A DNA stretch of 64,000 nucleotides from positions 554,565 through 618,564 of the forward strand of contig NZ_BSFK01000016.1 of the NCBI RefSeq assembly GCF_027922305.1, written 5' to 3'. The stretch's first letter is position 1. Each line of letters starts with the position of its first letter. Below, piece by piece: positions 54,492-63,690 of the stretch. The notes under the pieces are model-generated. The model worked only from the letters and a program-made list of their open reading frames with translations, was not told where the DNA came from and ran no database searches. Made by a program: the position numbers and the translations under genes. This DNA is from Methylopila jiangsuensis. Its GTDB lineage: Bacteria > Pseudomonadota > Alphaproteobacteria > Rhizobiales > Methylopilaceae.

Positions 54492-55772
54492 ATGAGCGCC
54501 CGCGTCACGACGCTGCCGTCGGGCCTCGCGGTCGTCACCGACGCCATGCCGGAGCTCGGCACCGCGGCGGTGGGCGTCACCTTCGGCGCCGGCGCGCGGG
54601 CGGAGCGGGAGGACGAGCATGGCCTCGCCCATCTGCTGGAGCACATGGCGTTCAAGGGCACGGCCCGGCGCTCGGCGCTCGCCATCGCGGAGGAGATCGA
54701 GCAGGTGGGCGGCGACCTCAACGCCGCCACCGGCGTGGAGCAGACGTCCTACTCCGCCCGCGCGCTCGCGGCCGACGTGGGCCTCGCGCTCGACATCCTG
54801 GCCGACATCGTCACCGAGCCCGCCTTCGACCCCGAGGAGCTGAAGCGGGAGCAGGGCGTCATCGTGCAGGAGATCGGCGCGGTGGAGGACACGCCCGACG
54901 ATCTGGTGTTCGACCTGCTGCAGGAGACCGCCTTCCCGGACCAGCCGCTCGGCCGCTCCATCCTCGGCACGCCGAAGACGGTGCGCGGGCTCGACCGGGA
55001 CAAGCTCTCAGGGTTTCTCGCCCGCGGCTACCGCGCCGGCGCCGGCGTGGTGACGGCGGCCGGGGCGGTCGAGCACGATCGGGTGGTGGAGGACGTCGCC
55101 CGCCTGTTCGCGCGCCTGCCCGAAGGCGCCGGCGAGACGCCCGCGCCGGCCGTCTATCGCGGCGGCGACCTGCGGCGCGACAAGCGCGACCTCGAGCAGA
55201 TCCATGTGGCCATCGCCTTCGAGGGCCGGCCCTACGACGCGCCGGACGCCTACGCCGCCCAGGTGTTCGCCAATCTCGCGGGCGGCGGCATGTCGTCCCG
55301 CCTGTTCCAGGAGGTGCGCGAGCGCCGGGGCCTCGCCTATTCGGTGCACGCCTTCCACTGGGGCTACGCCGACGCCGGCCTGTTCGGGGCCTATGCGGCG
55401 CTCGGGCCGCAGGACGCGGCGGAGATCCTGCCGGTGCTGCTCGATGTGCTCGTCGGCGCGGCGGAGGACGCCACCGAGCGCGAGGTCGCCCGCGCCAAGG
55501 CGCAGATGAAGGCGGGGCTGCTGATGTCGCTGGAGCAGCCGACGGCCCGCGCCGACCACCACGCCCGGCACCAGCTCGCCCATGGCCGCCCGCTCGACCC
55601 GGACGAGATCGTGGCGAAGATCGAGGCGGTGGACGTGGACGCCGCCCGCGCCGCCGGCGCCCGCATGCTGGCGACGCCCTACACGCTGTCGGCGCTCGGC
55701 CCCACGCGAAAGCTGCTGTCGGCGGAGCGGCTGGCGGAGCGGCTCGGCCCGCGCCGGCGGCCGGCGGCCTGA
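54492..55772 (+). CDS. M16 family zinc metallopeptidase (processing-peptidase-like)
   Basis: A 426-residue protein without a signal peptide, so probably cytosolic. The zinc motif is complete: H47-LL-E50-H51 in GLAHLLEHMAFKGTARRS, with the second-shell glutamate region EEIEQVGGDLNAATGVEQTSY and the downstream REQGVIVQEIGAVEDTPDD. The C-terminal half has MSSRLFQEVRERRGLAYSVHAF. This single-chain type follows thrC in many alphaproteobacteria and is related to the mitochondrial processing peptidase beta subunit. Its substrate is not known. Confidence 0.93.
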   Translation: MSARVTTLPSGLAVVTDAMPELGTAAVGVTFGAGARAEREDEHGLAHLLEHMAFKGTARRSALAIAEEIEQVGGDLNAATGVEQTSYSARALAADVGLALDILADIVTEPAFDPEELKREQGVIVQEIGAVEDTPDDLVFDLLQETAFPDQPLGRSILGTPKTVRGLDRDKLSGFLARGYRAGAGVVTAAGAVEHDRVVEDVARLFARLPEGAGETPAPAVYRGGDLRRDKRDLEQIHVAIAFEGRPYDAPDAYAAQVFANLAGGGMSSRLFQEVRERRGLAYSVHAFHWGYADAGLFGAYAALGPQDAAEILPVLLDVLVGAAEDATEREVARAKAQMKAGLLMSLEQPTARADHHARHQLAHGRPLDPDEIVAKIEAVDVDAARAAGARMLATPYTLSALGPTRKLLSAERLAERLGPRRRPAA

Positions 55773-55792
55773 AGAGGGGGGCGGCGGGAAGG

Positions 55793-56377
55793 ATGGCGTT
55801 CTTCCGGACGCTCTCGGTCGCCGACTCCGTGCCGACGCTGGTCGGCGACGGGGTGACGCTGCGCACGCCCCAGATGGGCGACCATCAGGCCTGGTCGGAT
55901 CTGCGCACGCTCAGCCGGGACTTCCTGCGGCCGTGGGAGCCGATCTGGCCGACGGACGACCTGACCCGCAACGCCTTCCGCCGCCGGCTCAAGCGCTACG
56001 CCCGGGAGATGGAGCAGGATCAGGCCTATCCGTTCTTCGTGTTCGGCCCGGACGGCGCGCTGGTGGGCGGGGTGACGCTCAGCCAGGTGCGGCGCGGGGT
56101 GGCGCAGGCCTGCTCGGTCGGCTACTGGATGGGGCAGCCCTATGCGGGCCGCGGCCTGATGACCGCGGCCATGCGGGCGCTGACGCCGTTCGTGTTCGAC
56201 GGGCTGAAGCTCAGGCGGCTGGAGGCCGCCTGCCTGCCCCGCAACGCCGCCTCGATCCGGCTGCTGGAGAAGATCGGATTCGAGCGCGAAGGCTGCGCCC
56301 GGCAGTATCTCTGCATCGACGGAATCTGGCAGGATCATCTGCTCTACGCGCTTCTGCGCGGGCCGCGGCTGGTCTAA
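55793..56377 (+). CDS. GNAT family N-acetyltransferase (RimJ/RimL-like)
   Basis: A 194-residue acetyltransferase. GGGAAGG directly before ATG 55793. DGVTLRTPQMGDHQAWSDLR, YWMGQPYAGRGLMTAAM (acetyl-CoA pyrophosphate loop) and LPRNAASIRLLEKIGFEREG are the RimJ-type signatures. RimJ/RimL enzymes acetylate ribosomal protein N-termini; related ones act on other amines. It follows the M16 gene by 20 bases and is probably co-expressed. Confidence 0.9.
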   Translation: MAFFRTLSVADSVPTLVGDGVTLRTPQMGDHQAWSDLRTLSRDFLRPWEPIWPTDDLTRNAFRRRLKRYAREMEQDQAYPFFVFGPDGALVGGVTLSQVRRGVAQACSVGYWMGQPYAGRGLMTAAMRALTPFVFDGLKLRRLEAACLPRNAASIRLLEKIGFEREGCARQYLCIDGIWQDHLLYALLRGPRLV

Positions 56378-56495
56378 CGTGTCGCCGCCGCGCGGTCCCT
56401 TCCGGGGCGGCGCGGCAAGGAACAACGCCGCCCCTCCGGCTTTGGCCGTGGGCGGGCCGGCGCGGCCGGCGTTCGGGAGATCCCAAGCGTTGCGT

Positions 56496-59408
56496 ATGGT
56501 CCGCGCCCTCCTTCAGGCGCTTCTCCTCGTCGTTCTCGGTCTGGCCTGGGCGTCGCCCGCGGCGGCGCTGCAGCCGCTGTCGGTGACGGAGGATCAGGAC
56601 GCCGTCGACCTGCTGGGCGCGATCGAGCGCCCCATGGGGCAGGCCGACCGCATCCAGGTCGCCACCTTCCCCGGCGCGGACGGCATCGTCCGCCGCATCG
56701 AGGTGCGGTCCGAGCGGACGGGCGACGGCCGGCAATGGGCGGTGTTCGCGCTCCGGAACGACGGCGACCAGCAGCTCGACCGCCTGCTGGTGGCGCCGCA
56801 TTTCCGGCTGGTGGGCTCCGGCGTGTTCTGGCCGGACCTGGGCGAGGACCGCATCCAGAACGTCACCGCGAGCCAGGGCGTGCGGCCGGAGCGCCAGCAC
56901 GCCGACGCCGACGACGTGTTCGCGCTGACGATCGATCCCGGCGCCACCGTGACCTACGTGGTCGAGCTGTCCTCCCCTAAGCTGCTGCAGCTCACCCTGT
57001 GGGAGCCGGACGCCTACAAGGACAAGGTCAACTCCTACACGCTCTATCGCGGCATCATGCTCGGCATCGCCGGCCTGCTGGCGCTGATCCTGACCATCCT
57101 GTTCGTGGTCAAGGGGTCGGTGATGTTCCCGGCCGCCGCCGCGCTCGCCTGGGCGGTGCTGGCGCATCTCGGGGTCGATTTCGGCTTCTGGCGCAAGGTG
57201 TTCGAGCTTGGCCCCGACTCCGACCGGGTGCTGCGGGCGGCGAGCGAGGCGGGGCTCGCGGCCACCATGCTGGTGTTCCTGTTCGCCTATCTCAACCTCA
57301 ACCGCTGGCATGTGCGCTACAGCCACGTCATGGGGGCGTGGTTCGCCTTCCTGCTGGCGCTGGTGTGGCTCGCCACCTACGACGCGCCGGTCGCGGCCGG
57401 CATCGCCCGCATGTCGCTGGGCGCGGTCGCCTTCATCGGCTTCGGCATCGTGGTCTGGTTCGCGGCGCAGGGCTACGACCGCGCGGTGATGCTGGCCCCC
57501 ACCTGGGCGCTGTTCGTGGCCTGGTCGGTGGCGGCGGCGGCGGCCATCGGCGGCGGGCTCGCCACCGATCTCGCGCCGGCCTCGCTGCTCGGCGGGCTGG
57601 TGCTGATCGTGCTGCTGATCGGGTTCACGGTGATGCAGCACGCCTTTTCGGGCGGGGCGGTCGCGCCGGGGCAGGCCTCCGACGTGGAGCGCCGAGCGCT
57701 CGCCATCACCGGCTCGGGCGACGTGGTGTGGGACTGGGACGTGGACGCGGACCGCATCCATGTGGGCCACGATCTCGAACACCTGCTCGGCCTGAAGCGC
57801 GGCGCGCTGGAGGCGCCGGCGGCGCACTGGCTCGACGTGGTGCATGTGGCCGACCGGGACCGCTTCCGCGCCGGGCTCGACGCGCTGGTGGAGGAGCGCC
57901 GCGGCCGTCTGGTGGAGACCTTCCGTCTGCGCAGCCAGGACGGCCACTACCTCTGGTTCACGCTGCGCGCCCGGCCGGTGGTGGGCGCCGACGGCGAGGT
58001 GATCCGCTGCGTCGGCACGCTGCTGGACGTCACCGACGCCAAGACCACCGAAGAGCGCCTGCTGCAGAACGCGGTCCACGACAACCTGACCGGGCTGCCC
58101 AACCGCGAGCTGTTCGTGGACCGGCTTGATGCAGCGCTGGCCTACGCGCAGGGCGACGCCTCGCTCAAGCCCACGGTCATGGTGCTGGACATCGACCGCT
58201 ACAAGAAGATCAACGAGAGCGTCGGCGTCGCCACCGGCGACACCATCCTCATCACCGTGGTGCGGCGCCTGTCCCGGCTGCTGAAGCCGCAGGACACGCT
58301 GGCGCGCCTCGGCGGCGACCAGTTCGGCGTGCTGCTGGTGTCCGAGCGCGAGGTGGAGGCCATCACCGCCTTCGCCGACGCGCTGAAGCGCACGCTGCGC
58401 TCGCCCATCAGCTTCGGCGGGCGGGAGCTGTTCCTCACCGCCTCCATCGGGCTGGTGCTGGCCGACGCCCGCGCCGGCGGCAACGGCGAGGAGCTGCTGA
58501 AGAACGCCGAGGTGGCCATGTACCACGCCAAGCGTTTCGGCGGCGACCACATCGAGGTGTTCAAGCCCACCATGCGGGCGGCGGCCTCCGACCGGGTGCT
58601 GATCGCGGGCGAGCTGAACCGGGCGCTGGAGCGGGGCGAGATGCGGGTGCACTACCAGCCCATCGTGCGGCTGGAGGATCGCTCGATCGCGGGCTTCGAG
58701 GCGCTGCTGCGCTGGGAGCATCCCCGCTACGGCCGCCGGCCGCCGGACGAGTTCATCGCCATCGCCGAGGAGACCGGGCTGATCGTCGATCTCGGCCTGT
58801 TCGCGCTGGACGAGGCCGCCCGCCAGCTCGCCCGCTGGCAGGAGCGGGTGCCGGGCGAGCCGCCGCTGTTCATGTCGGTCAACGTGTCGAGCCGGCAGTT
58901 CCTGCGGCAGGATCTGGCGCAGGACATCCAGAACGTGCTCGGCCGACACGCGCTGCCTTACGGCTCGCTCAAGATCGAGCTGACCGAGAGCCTGGTGATG
59001 GAGAACCCGGAGCATGCGGCCCAGATGCTGCTGCGCCTGCGGGAGCTGGGCGCCGGCCTGTCGCTGGACGATTTCGGCACCGGCCATTCCAGCCTCGCCT
59101 ATCTGCAGCGCTTCCCGTTCGACGTGCTGAAGATCGACAAGTCGCTGGTGCGGCCCACGTCCAACGGACAGCGGCCTGTGATCCTGCGCTCCATCGTCCA
59201 CCTCGCCCACGATCTCGGCATGGAGGTGGTGGCGGAGGGCGTGGAGACCGACAGCGACGCGGTGGAGCTGTTCCATCTCGGCTGCGCCTTCGCGCAGGGC
59301 TACGCCTTCGGTCCGGCCCGCAGCGCCGAGGACTGCGATCGCATGCTGGGCCTCGCGCCCGAAGGCGTCGCGCGGCGGGTGATGCAGGGCGCGCTGGGGC
59401 GGCGGTGA
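56496..59408 (+). CDS. membrane-bound GGDEF-EAL protein, probable c-di-GMP phosphodiesterase
   Basis: About 970 residues. Signal peptide (ending AAA), a periplasmic domain of about 160 residues, seven predicted helices (7TM-DISM-like), then PAS (about 400-520), GGDEF and EAL domains. The cyclase site reads GGDQF (606-610) instead of GG(D/E)EF, so synthesis is probably lost. The EAL site is intact: EALLRWEH (E735), VNVSSRQF, IELTES, DDFGTGHSSL, LKIDKS, VVAEGVET and AQGY. It should degrade c-di-GMP, with the degenerate GGDEF perhaps binding GTP as an allosteric site. TTG 56490 is an alternative start with a better-spaced GGGAGA. Confidence 0.9.
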   Translation: MVRALLQALLLVVLGLAWASPAAALQPLSVTEDQDAVDLLGAIERPMGQADRIQVATFPGADGIVRRIEVRSERTGDGRQWAVFALRNDGDQQLDRLLVAPHFRLVGSGVFWPDLGEDRIQNVTASQGVRPERQHADADDVFALTIDPGATVTYVVELSSPKLLQLTLWEPDAYKDKVNSYTLYRGIMLGIAGLLALILTILFVVKGSVMFPAAAALAWAVLAHLGVDFGFWRKVFELGPDSDRVLRAASEAGLAATMLVFLFAYLNLNRWHVRYSHVMGAWFAFLLALVWLATYDAPVAAGIARMSLGAVAFIGFGIVVWFAAQGYDRAVMLAPTWALFVAWSVAAAAAIGGGLATDLAPASLLGGLVLIVLLIGFTVMQHAFSGGAVAPGQASDVERRALAITGSGDVVWDWDVDADRIHVGHDLEHLLGLKRGALEAPAAHWLDVVHVADRDRFRAGLDALVEERRGRLVETFRLRSQDGHYLWFTLRARPVVGADGEVIRCVGTLLDVTDAKTTEERLLQNAVHDNLTGLPNRELFVDRLDAALAYAQGDASLKPTVMVLDIDRYKKINESVGVATGDTILITVVRRLSRLLKPQDTLARLGGDQFGVLLVSEREVEAITAFADALKRTLRSPISFGGRELFLTASIGLVLADARAGGNGEELLKNAEVAMYHAKRFGGDHIEVFKPTMRAAASDRVLIAGELNRALERGEMRVHYQPIVRLEDRSIAGFEALLRWEHPRYGRRPPDEFIAIAEETGLIVDLGLFALDEAARQLARWQERVPGEPPLFMSVNVSSRQFLRQDLAQDIQNVLGRHALPYGSLKIELTESLVMENPEHAAQMLLRLRELGAGLSLDDFGTGHSSLAYLQRFPFDVLKIDKSLVRPTSNGQRPVILRSIVHLAHDLGMEVVAEGVETDSDAVELFHLGCAFAQGYAFGPARSAEDCDRMLGLAPEGVARRVMQGALGRR

Positions 59409-59420
59409 GCGCCCGGCCGC

Positions 59421-60044
59421 TCAGGCGTGGCCGGCGTCCGCCGACAGCTTGCCGAGGTCGATGCCGATCTTGGCCAGCGCACGCTCGTATTTGGTGTCCA
59501 CCGAGAGGTCGAACACCAGATCGCTGTCGGCCGGGCAGTTGAGCCAGCCGTTGGCCTGGATCTCGTTCTCCAGCTGGCCCGGCGCCCAGCCGGCGTAGCC
59601 GAGCGCCAGCAGCGCGTTGCTCGGCCCGTCGCCGCGGGCGATGGCCTTCAGGATGTCGAGCGTCGCCGTCAGGCAGATGCCGTCGTCGATCGACAGCGTC
59701 GAATCCTCGATCATGAAGTCGGCCGAGTGCAGCACGAAGCCGCGGCCGGACTCCACCGGACCGCCGCGCATCACCGGCACGTCGCCGGCCCGCTCGGGCA
59801 GGCGGATCTCGTCGCCGTCCGGGATGATGTCGAGCTGCACCAGCAGGTCCGGGAAGGTGATGTGCGGGGCCGGCTTGTTCACCACGATGCCCATGGCGCC
59901 CTCCGGCGAATGGGCGCAGACGTAGATGACGGTGCGCGAGAAGCGGTCGTCCTCCATGCCCGGCATCGCCACCAGAACCTGCCCGTCGAGATAACCCGAC
60001 TTGGCGCTTCGATCCGGTTTCGGCTGGCGAAGAATGTGCGGCAT
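59421..60044 (-). CDS. YqgE/AlgH family protein
   Basis: A 207-residue DUF179 protein. ATG 60044 starts [66 protein letters not shown] and [18 protein letters not shown] are the family signatures. The function is not firmly known; AlgH has been linked to alginate regulation in Pseudomonas. It is transcribed alone, divergent from the DsbD-like gene and convergent to the EAL gene. Confidence 0.95.
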   Translation of the reverse strand: MPHILRQPKPDRSAKSGYLDGQVLVAMPGMEDDRFSRTVIYVCAHSPEGAMGIVVNKPAPHITFPDLLVQLDIIPDGDEIRLPERAGDVPVMRGGPVESGRGFVLHSADFMIEDSTLSIDDGICLTATLDILKAIARGDGPSNALLALGYAGWAPGQLENEIQANGWLNCPADSDLVFDLSVDTKYERALAKIGIDLGKLSADAGHA

Positions 60045-60183
60045 GACAAAAGAGTAGGGCCGGCGCCCTGATTTTGAAAGCGGGCGCCGCGCTGGAATTT
60101 CGCCGCAGGCGGACGACCGGCGGGACGCGTCACGGCGAGTTGCGTTTGGCGTGCGCAGGCGGGGGGAGTAGGGTCCGCCGGCC

Positions 60184-61014
60184 ATGCCGCGTCTTTGTTT
60201 CTCCGTTCTCTTCGCCGTCGCGCTCCTGCTCGCCCCGTCCGCCGGGGCCGAGCCCGCGAGCCCGTGGATCGAGGACGGCGCCTCCGCGCTGCGTCTGGTC
60301 GACGCCGGCGAAGGGGAGGGCGGCGCGCGGATCGTCGGCCTCGCCATCCGGCTCGAGGCGGGGTGGAAGACCTACTGGCGCCAGCCCGGCGACAGCGGCG
60401 TGCCGCCCCAGTTCGATTTCTCCCGCTCCGAGAACGTGGGCGAGGTGACCGTGGTGTTTCCGGCGCCCGAACGCATGACCGACGAGGCCGGCGTCGCCAA
60501 TGTCTACCACGGCGAGGTGCTGCTGCCGCTGAAGGTGCGGCCGAAGACGCCCGGCGCGCCCGTGCGGCTGGCGGTGACCGCGGATTACGGCGTGTGCGAG
60601 AAGGTGTGCGTGCCGGCCCAGGCGCAGGCCGCGCTGGAGCTGGCGCCCGACGGATTTTTCCCCGGCCCCGCGGCCGCCGCGGTGCATCGGGCGCTGGCGA
60701 GCGCGCCGAAGCGCGTCGCCTTCGGCGCCGAGGCGGACGGCCTCGCCATCGCCGCCATCCGCCGCCGGGCGAACGATGAGATCGAGGTGACGGCGAAGGC
60801 CCCCGCGCCCGGGGCGAACCTGTTCGCGGAGACCGGAGACGGCGGCTTCGCGCCCTCGCCGCAGCCGGTGCCGGACGCGCCCGCCGGCGAAGCGCGGTTC
60901 CGCATTCCGTTCACGGGGGCGCTGCCGCAATCGGGCCTGCGGCTCACGCTCGCCGTGAAGGGGCGGGCGATCGAGGTGGCGGCGCCCCTCGACGCTCTCG
61001 TGCGGACGCCTTAA
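60184..61014 (+). CDS. exported DsbD N-terminal-like (thiol-disulfide interchange) protein
   Basis: A 276-residue secreted protein. Signal peptide 1-23 (ending SAGA). [27 protein letters not shown] and [21 protein letters not shown], with a C-x3-C pair near residue 140, are the features of the DsbD-alpha-like/DsbC-DsbD N-terminal domain, here without the membrane and thioredoxin domains. Such free-standing copies probably pass electrons or bind a periplasmic partner; copper-related roles have been suggested for relatives. It is 46 bases upstream of a peroxiredoxin gene. Confidence 0.83.
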   Translation: MPRLCFSVLFAVALLLAPSAGAEPASPWIEDGASALRLVDAGEGEGGARIVGLAIRLEAGWKTYWRQPGDSGVPPQFDFSRSENVGEVTVVFPAPERMTDEAGVANVYHGEVLLPLKVRPKTPGAPVRLAVTADYGVCEKVCVPAQAQAALELAPDGFFPGPAAAAVHRALASAPKRVAFGAEADGLAIAAIRRRANDEIEVTAKAPAPGANLFAETGDGGFAPSPQPVPDAPAGEARFRIPFTGALPQSGLRLTLAVKGRAIEVAAPLDALVRTP

Positions 61015-61059
61015 GTCTCCGGCCGCGCCCGCTTGGGGCCGCCCAGAGGAGACACGCCC

Positions 61060-61545
61060 ATGGCCATCGAGGTCGGTTCCCGCCTGCCCAACACCACCTT
61101 CCGCACCTACGGCGCCGACGGCCCCGGCACGGTGATGGCGGACGAGATCTTCGCGGGCAAGAAGGCGGTGCTGTTCGCGGTGCCCGGCGCCTTCACGCCC
61201 ACCTGCCACAAGAACCATCTGCCCGGCTATCTGGCCCGGCTCGACGAGCTGAAGGCCAAGGGCGTGGACGTGGTGGCGGTGACCGCCGTGAACGACGTGT
61301 TCGTCATGAACGCCTGGGCCGAGGCCACCGGCGCCAAGGACAGAATCGTCTTCCTCTCCGACGGCGGCGCCGATTTCGCCAAGGCGATCGGGCTGGAGCT
61401 GGACGCCACCGCCGGCGGCCTCGGCATCCGCTCCAAGCGCTACGCCATGGTGCTGGACGACATGGTCGTCACCTATCTCGCGGTTGAGGACCAGCCGGGC
61501 AAGGCCGACATGTCCAGCGCCGAGCGCCTGCTCGAAAGCCTCTGA
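61060..61545 (+). CDS. Prx5-type peroxiredoxin
   Basis: A 161-residue thiol peroxidase. AGAGGAGA before ATG 61060. VPGAFTPTCHKNHLPGYLARLDE places the peroxidatic cysteine at C49, and TAVNDVFVMNAWAE is typical of the Prx5/AhpE-like 'glutaredoxin-dependent' class. No second cysteine is present, so a 1-Cys mechanism with an external thiol is expected. It reduces hydrogen and alkyl peroxides. Confidence 0.95.
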   Translation: MAIEVGSRLPNTTFRTYGADGPGTVMADEIFAGKKAVLFAVPGAFTPTCHKNHLPGYLARLDELKAKGVDVVAVTAVNDVFVMNAWAEATGAKDRIVFLSDGGADFAKAIGLELDATAGGLGIRSKRYAMVLDDMVVTYLAVEDQPGKADMSSAERLLESL

Positions 61546-61548
61546 GCC

Positions 61549-63141
61549 TCAGGGCGCGACGACCAGCTCGCCGTCGAGGCGCGTCAGGGTGAAGTCGTCG
61601 ATCAGCAGGTCGAGGCGCAGCCGCCAGCGGCCGGCGACGGCGAGCGGCGCCTCGGCCACCTCCCAGGCGCCGTCGCCCGTGCGGGCGGCGTCGCGCCGGA
61701 TCGGCTCCAGCCCGGCGTCCGCGCGCGACAGGACGAGCGTCACCGCCTTCGGATCGAGCGGCGCCCCGCCCGCCTTGCGCAAGGCGATCGTCATGGGCGA
61801 ACCGCCGACGCGCGGCCGCGCCACCGTGACCAGGGCCTCCAGCCCTGAGGCCGCCAGCGTGACCTGCGCCGGAGCGGCTTCGACGGCCGCGAAGGTGCGG
61901 GGCGGCGGGGTGAAGCGCCAGCCCGCCGCGACGCCGAGGATGGCGGCGACCAGCGCCGCCTCGGCGAGCGCGATCCGGCCGAGGCGCCGTTGCGCGGCCG
62001 GCTCGCCGGCGAGCGCAGGTTCCGTCAGCCGGAAGCGGTTCCAGCCCGCGAGCGCCAGCAGCACCCCCACGAGGCCGAGCTTGGCGAGCAGCAGCCGGCC
62101 GTAATCCGAGCCCCACAGCGCCGCCATGCTCCCCAGCTGGATCACGGCGAGCGGCGTCCCGGCGAGCACCAGCGCCGCCACCGTCGCCGGGGCCGCGCGG
62201 GAGAACCGCGCCAGCGCGGGCCTGGAGAACCGCGTCGCCAGCACGAGCAGCGCGCCCGCCCAGACCGCGGCGGCGACGCCATGCGCCGCCACGGCGGGCA
62301 GGGTGGCCCAGCGGGGCGCGGCGGTGGCCGCATGGCCGCTGGCGGCGAGCGCCGCGCCGACGCCGAGAAGGCCGAGCGTGGCGAGACCGGCGGCGGACCC
62401 GCCGCGGACCACGAGCGAGCCGGCGGCGGCCAGCAGCGCCAGCCCGGCGAGGAGCGCGGTGCGGACGTAAGTCGTGGCGCCGCCGGCGGCCCAGACCTCC
62501 GGCCGGAGCAGCGCGTCGAGCGGAAGCCCCAGCGCGTCGAGCCCCTGAAGCCCGAGCGACAGCGGCGCGGCGACGAGGCCGAGCGCCGCGAGGCCGAAGA
62601 CCATGCGGTCCGCGCCTTGGCCGTCGGCCAGCCAGACGCGGGCGAAGGCGGCGCCGGCGCCGAACAGCAGCGCCAGCCACAGCGCGGCGCGGGCGGCCCA
62701 GATGGCGCCGGCGAGCGCGGCGTCGCCGGTCTTCGCGGTGGGGGAGGCCTGCGGCGACGCCGCGCCGGCGCCGATGGCGAACGACGTGGTCCCGCCGATC
62801 GGATGGCCGTCCTCGGACGCCACGCGCCAGCTCAGAAGATGCGCGCCCGCGGCGAGCGGAGCCGGCAGGCCGATGGTCACCTTGGCGCCGTCCGCCTGCG
62901 CCTGAAGCGCCTGCGCCGCGCCGTCCGGCCCCACCAGCCTGAGCGCGAGCGGGGCCACCGGTTCGTTGAAGGTCAGCGTCAGCCGGGCCGGCGCCTGCGC
63001 CAGCACGGCGCCGTCGGCGGGGTCGGCCCGGATCAGCGCCGCATGGGCGTGGGCCGCGCCGATCATCCCCGCCAGCAGGCCGAACGCCGCCGCGGCGCGA
63101 ACCGCGACGGCGATGAGCGTCAGGCGCCGGCGTCCGGTCAC
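61549..63141 (-). CDS. CopC-CopD fusion, copper resistance/uptake protein
   Basis: A 530-residue protein. GTG 63141 overlaps the YcnI stop in a GTGA unit and gives a signal peptide ending AAHA. The mature N-terminus HAALIRADPADGAVL starts a CopC domain (about 30-130), with a second histidine in SWRVASEDGHPIGG; these are the expected Cu(II) ligands. Eight or nine helices follow (CopD, about 150-430), then a C-terminal soluble domain of about 100 residues. CopCD fusions move copper into or across the inner membrane. It is the last gene of a PCuAC-YcnI-CopCD operon. Confidence 0.9.
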   Translation of the reverse strand: MTGRRRLTLIAVAVRAAAAFGLLAGMIGAAHAHAALIRADPADGAVLAQAPARLTLTFNEPVAPLALRLVGPDGAAQALQAQADGAKVTIGLPAPLAAGAHLLSWRVASEDGHPIGGTTSFAIGAGAASPQASPTAKTGDAALAGAIWAARAALWLALLFGAGAAFARVWLADGQGADRMVFGLAALGLVAAPLSLGLQGLDALGLPLDALLRPEVWAAGGATTYVRTALLAGLALLAAAGSLVVRGGSAAGLATLGLLGVGAALAASGHAATAAPRWATLPAVAAHGVAAAVWAGALLVLATRFSRPALARFSRAAPATVAALVLAGTPLAVIQLGSMAALWGSDYGRLLLAKLGLVGVLLALAGWNRFRLTEPALAGEPAAQRRLGRIALAEAALVAAILGVAAGWRFTPPPRTFAAVEAAPAQVTLAASGLEALVTVARPRVGGSPMTIALRKAGGAPLDPKAVTLVLSRADAGLEPIRRDAARTGDGAWEVAEAPLAVAGRWRLRLDLLIDDFTLTRLDGELVVAP

Positions 63142-63668
63142 CGCTTGGGCAGCAGCGTCACGCCGGGAGCCGGCTTGTCCAGCTCCGCGCCGGACTGGCC
63201 GGCCTGCGGGATCTCGATCCAGCGCTCGGCCGCGCCGCCGGGACACTCCTGCACCACAGGGAAGTACAGCTTCTCGCCGGCCGGCAGGTCGGGCGCCAGG
63301 AAGCCGGAGACCACGAACTCGTCGTAGAACTCGTCCGGCAGCTCGCCGCCGCTCCAGATCACCTCGACCACGCCTTCGCTGAGTTTGGCGCCGTGGTAGA
63401 AGTCGTAGGTCCTGGCGTAAGGCCCCTTCACGGTCTTCAGCGTCCAGCCGGGCTTGGGCATCGGCTTCACGGCGATCACGCCCTCAGGGATCTTCACCCG
63501 GAGCGTGGTGGTGGGCGCGCCCTTGCAGCCGTGGGGCGTCTTGAACACCGCCTTGTAGCCGGCGCCCACCGGCGCCTCGCGGGTCTCCAGCGTCACATGG
63601 GCGCTGGCGCCGGCGGCGGGGACCAGCAGGGCCGCCACGGCGGCGGCGCGGATGAGGGCGCGGGTCAT
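63138..63668 (-). CDS. ycnI: YcnI family (DUF1775) copper-binding protein
   Basis: A 176-residue secreted protein. ATG 63668 with AGGA upstream; the longer frame adds arginine-rich sequence that is not a signal peptide. After cleavage at ASA the mature chain starts HVTLETREAPVG, so histidine is residue 1 as in the histidine-brace copper site of YcnI, with the conserved tryptophan in VIWSGGELP and the glutamate of the family. EFYDEFVVSGFLAPDLPAG is diagnostic. The N-terminal domain is present; the C-terminal PCuAC-like domain of Bacillus YcnI is encoded separately by the upstream gene. Confidence 0.93.
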   Translation of the reverse strand: MTRALIRAAAVAALLVPAAGASAHVTLETREAPVGAGYKAVFKTPHGCKGAPTTTLRVKIPEGVIAVKPMPKPGWTLKTVKGPYARTYDFYHGAKLSEGVVEVIWSGGELPDEFYDEFVVSGFLAPDLPAGEKLYFPVVQECPGGAAERWIEIPQAGQSGAELDKPAPGVTLLPKR

Positions 63669-63690
63669 GCTCGTAATGTCCTGTCTGCGG

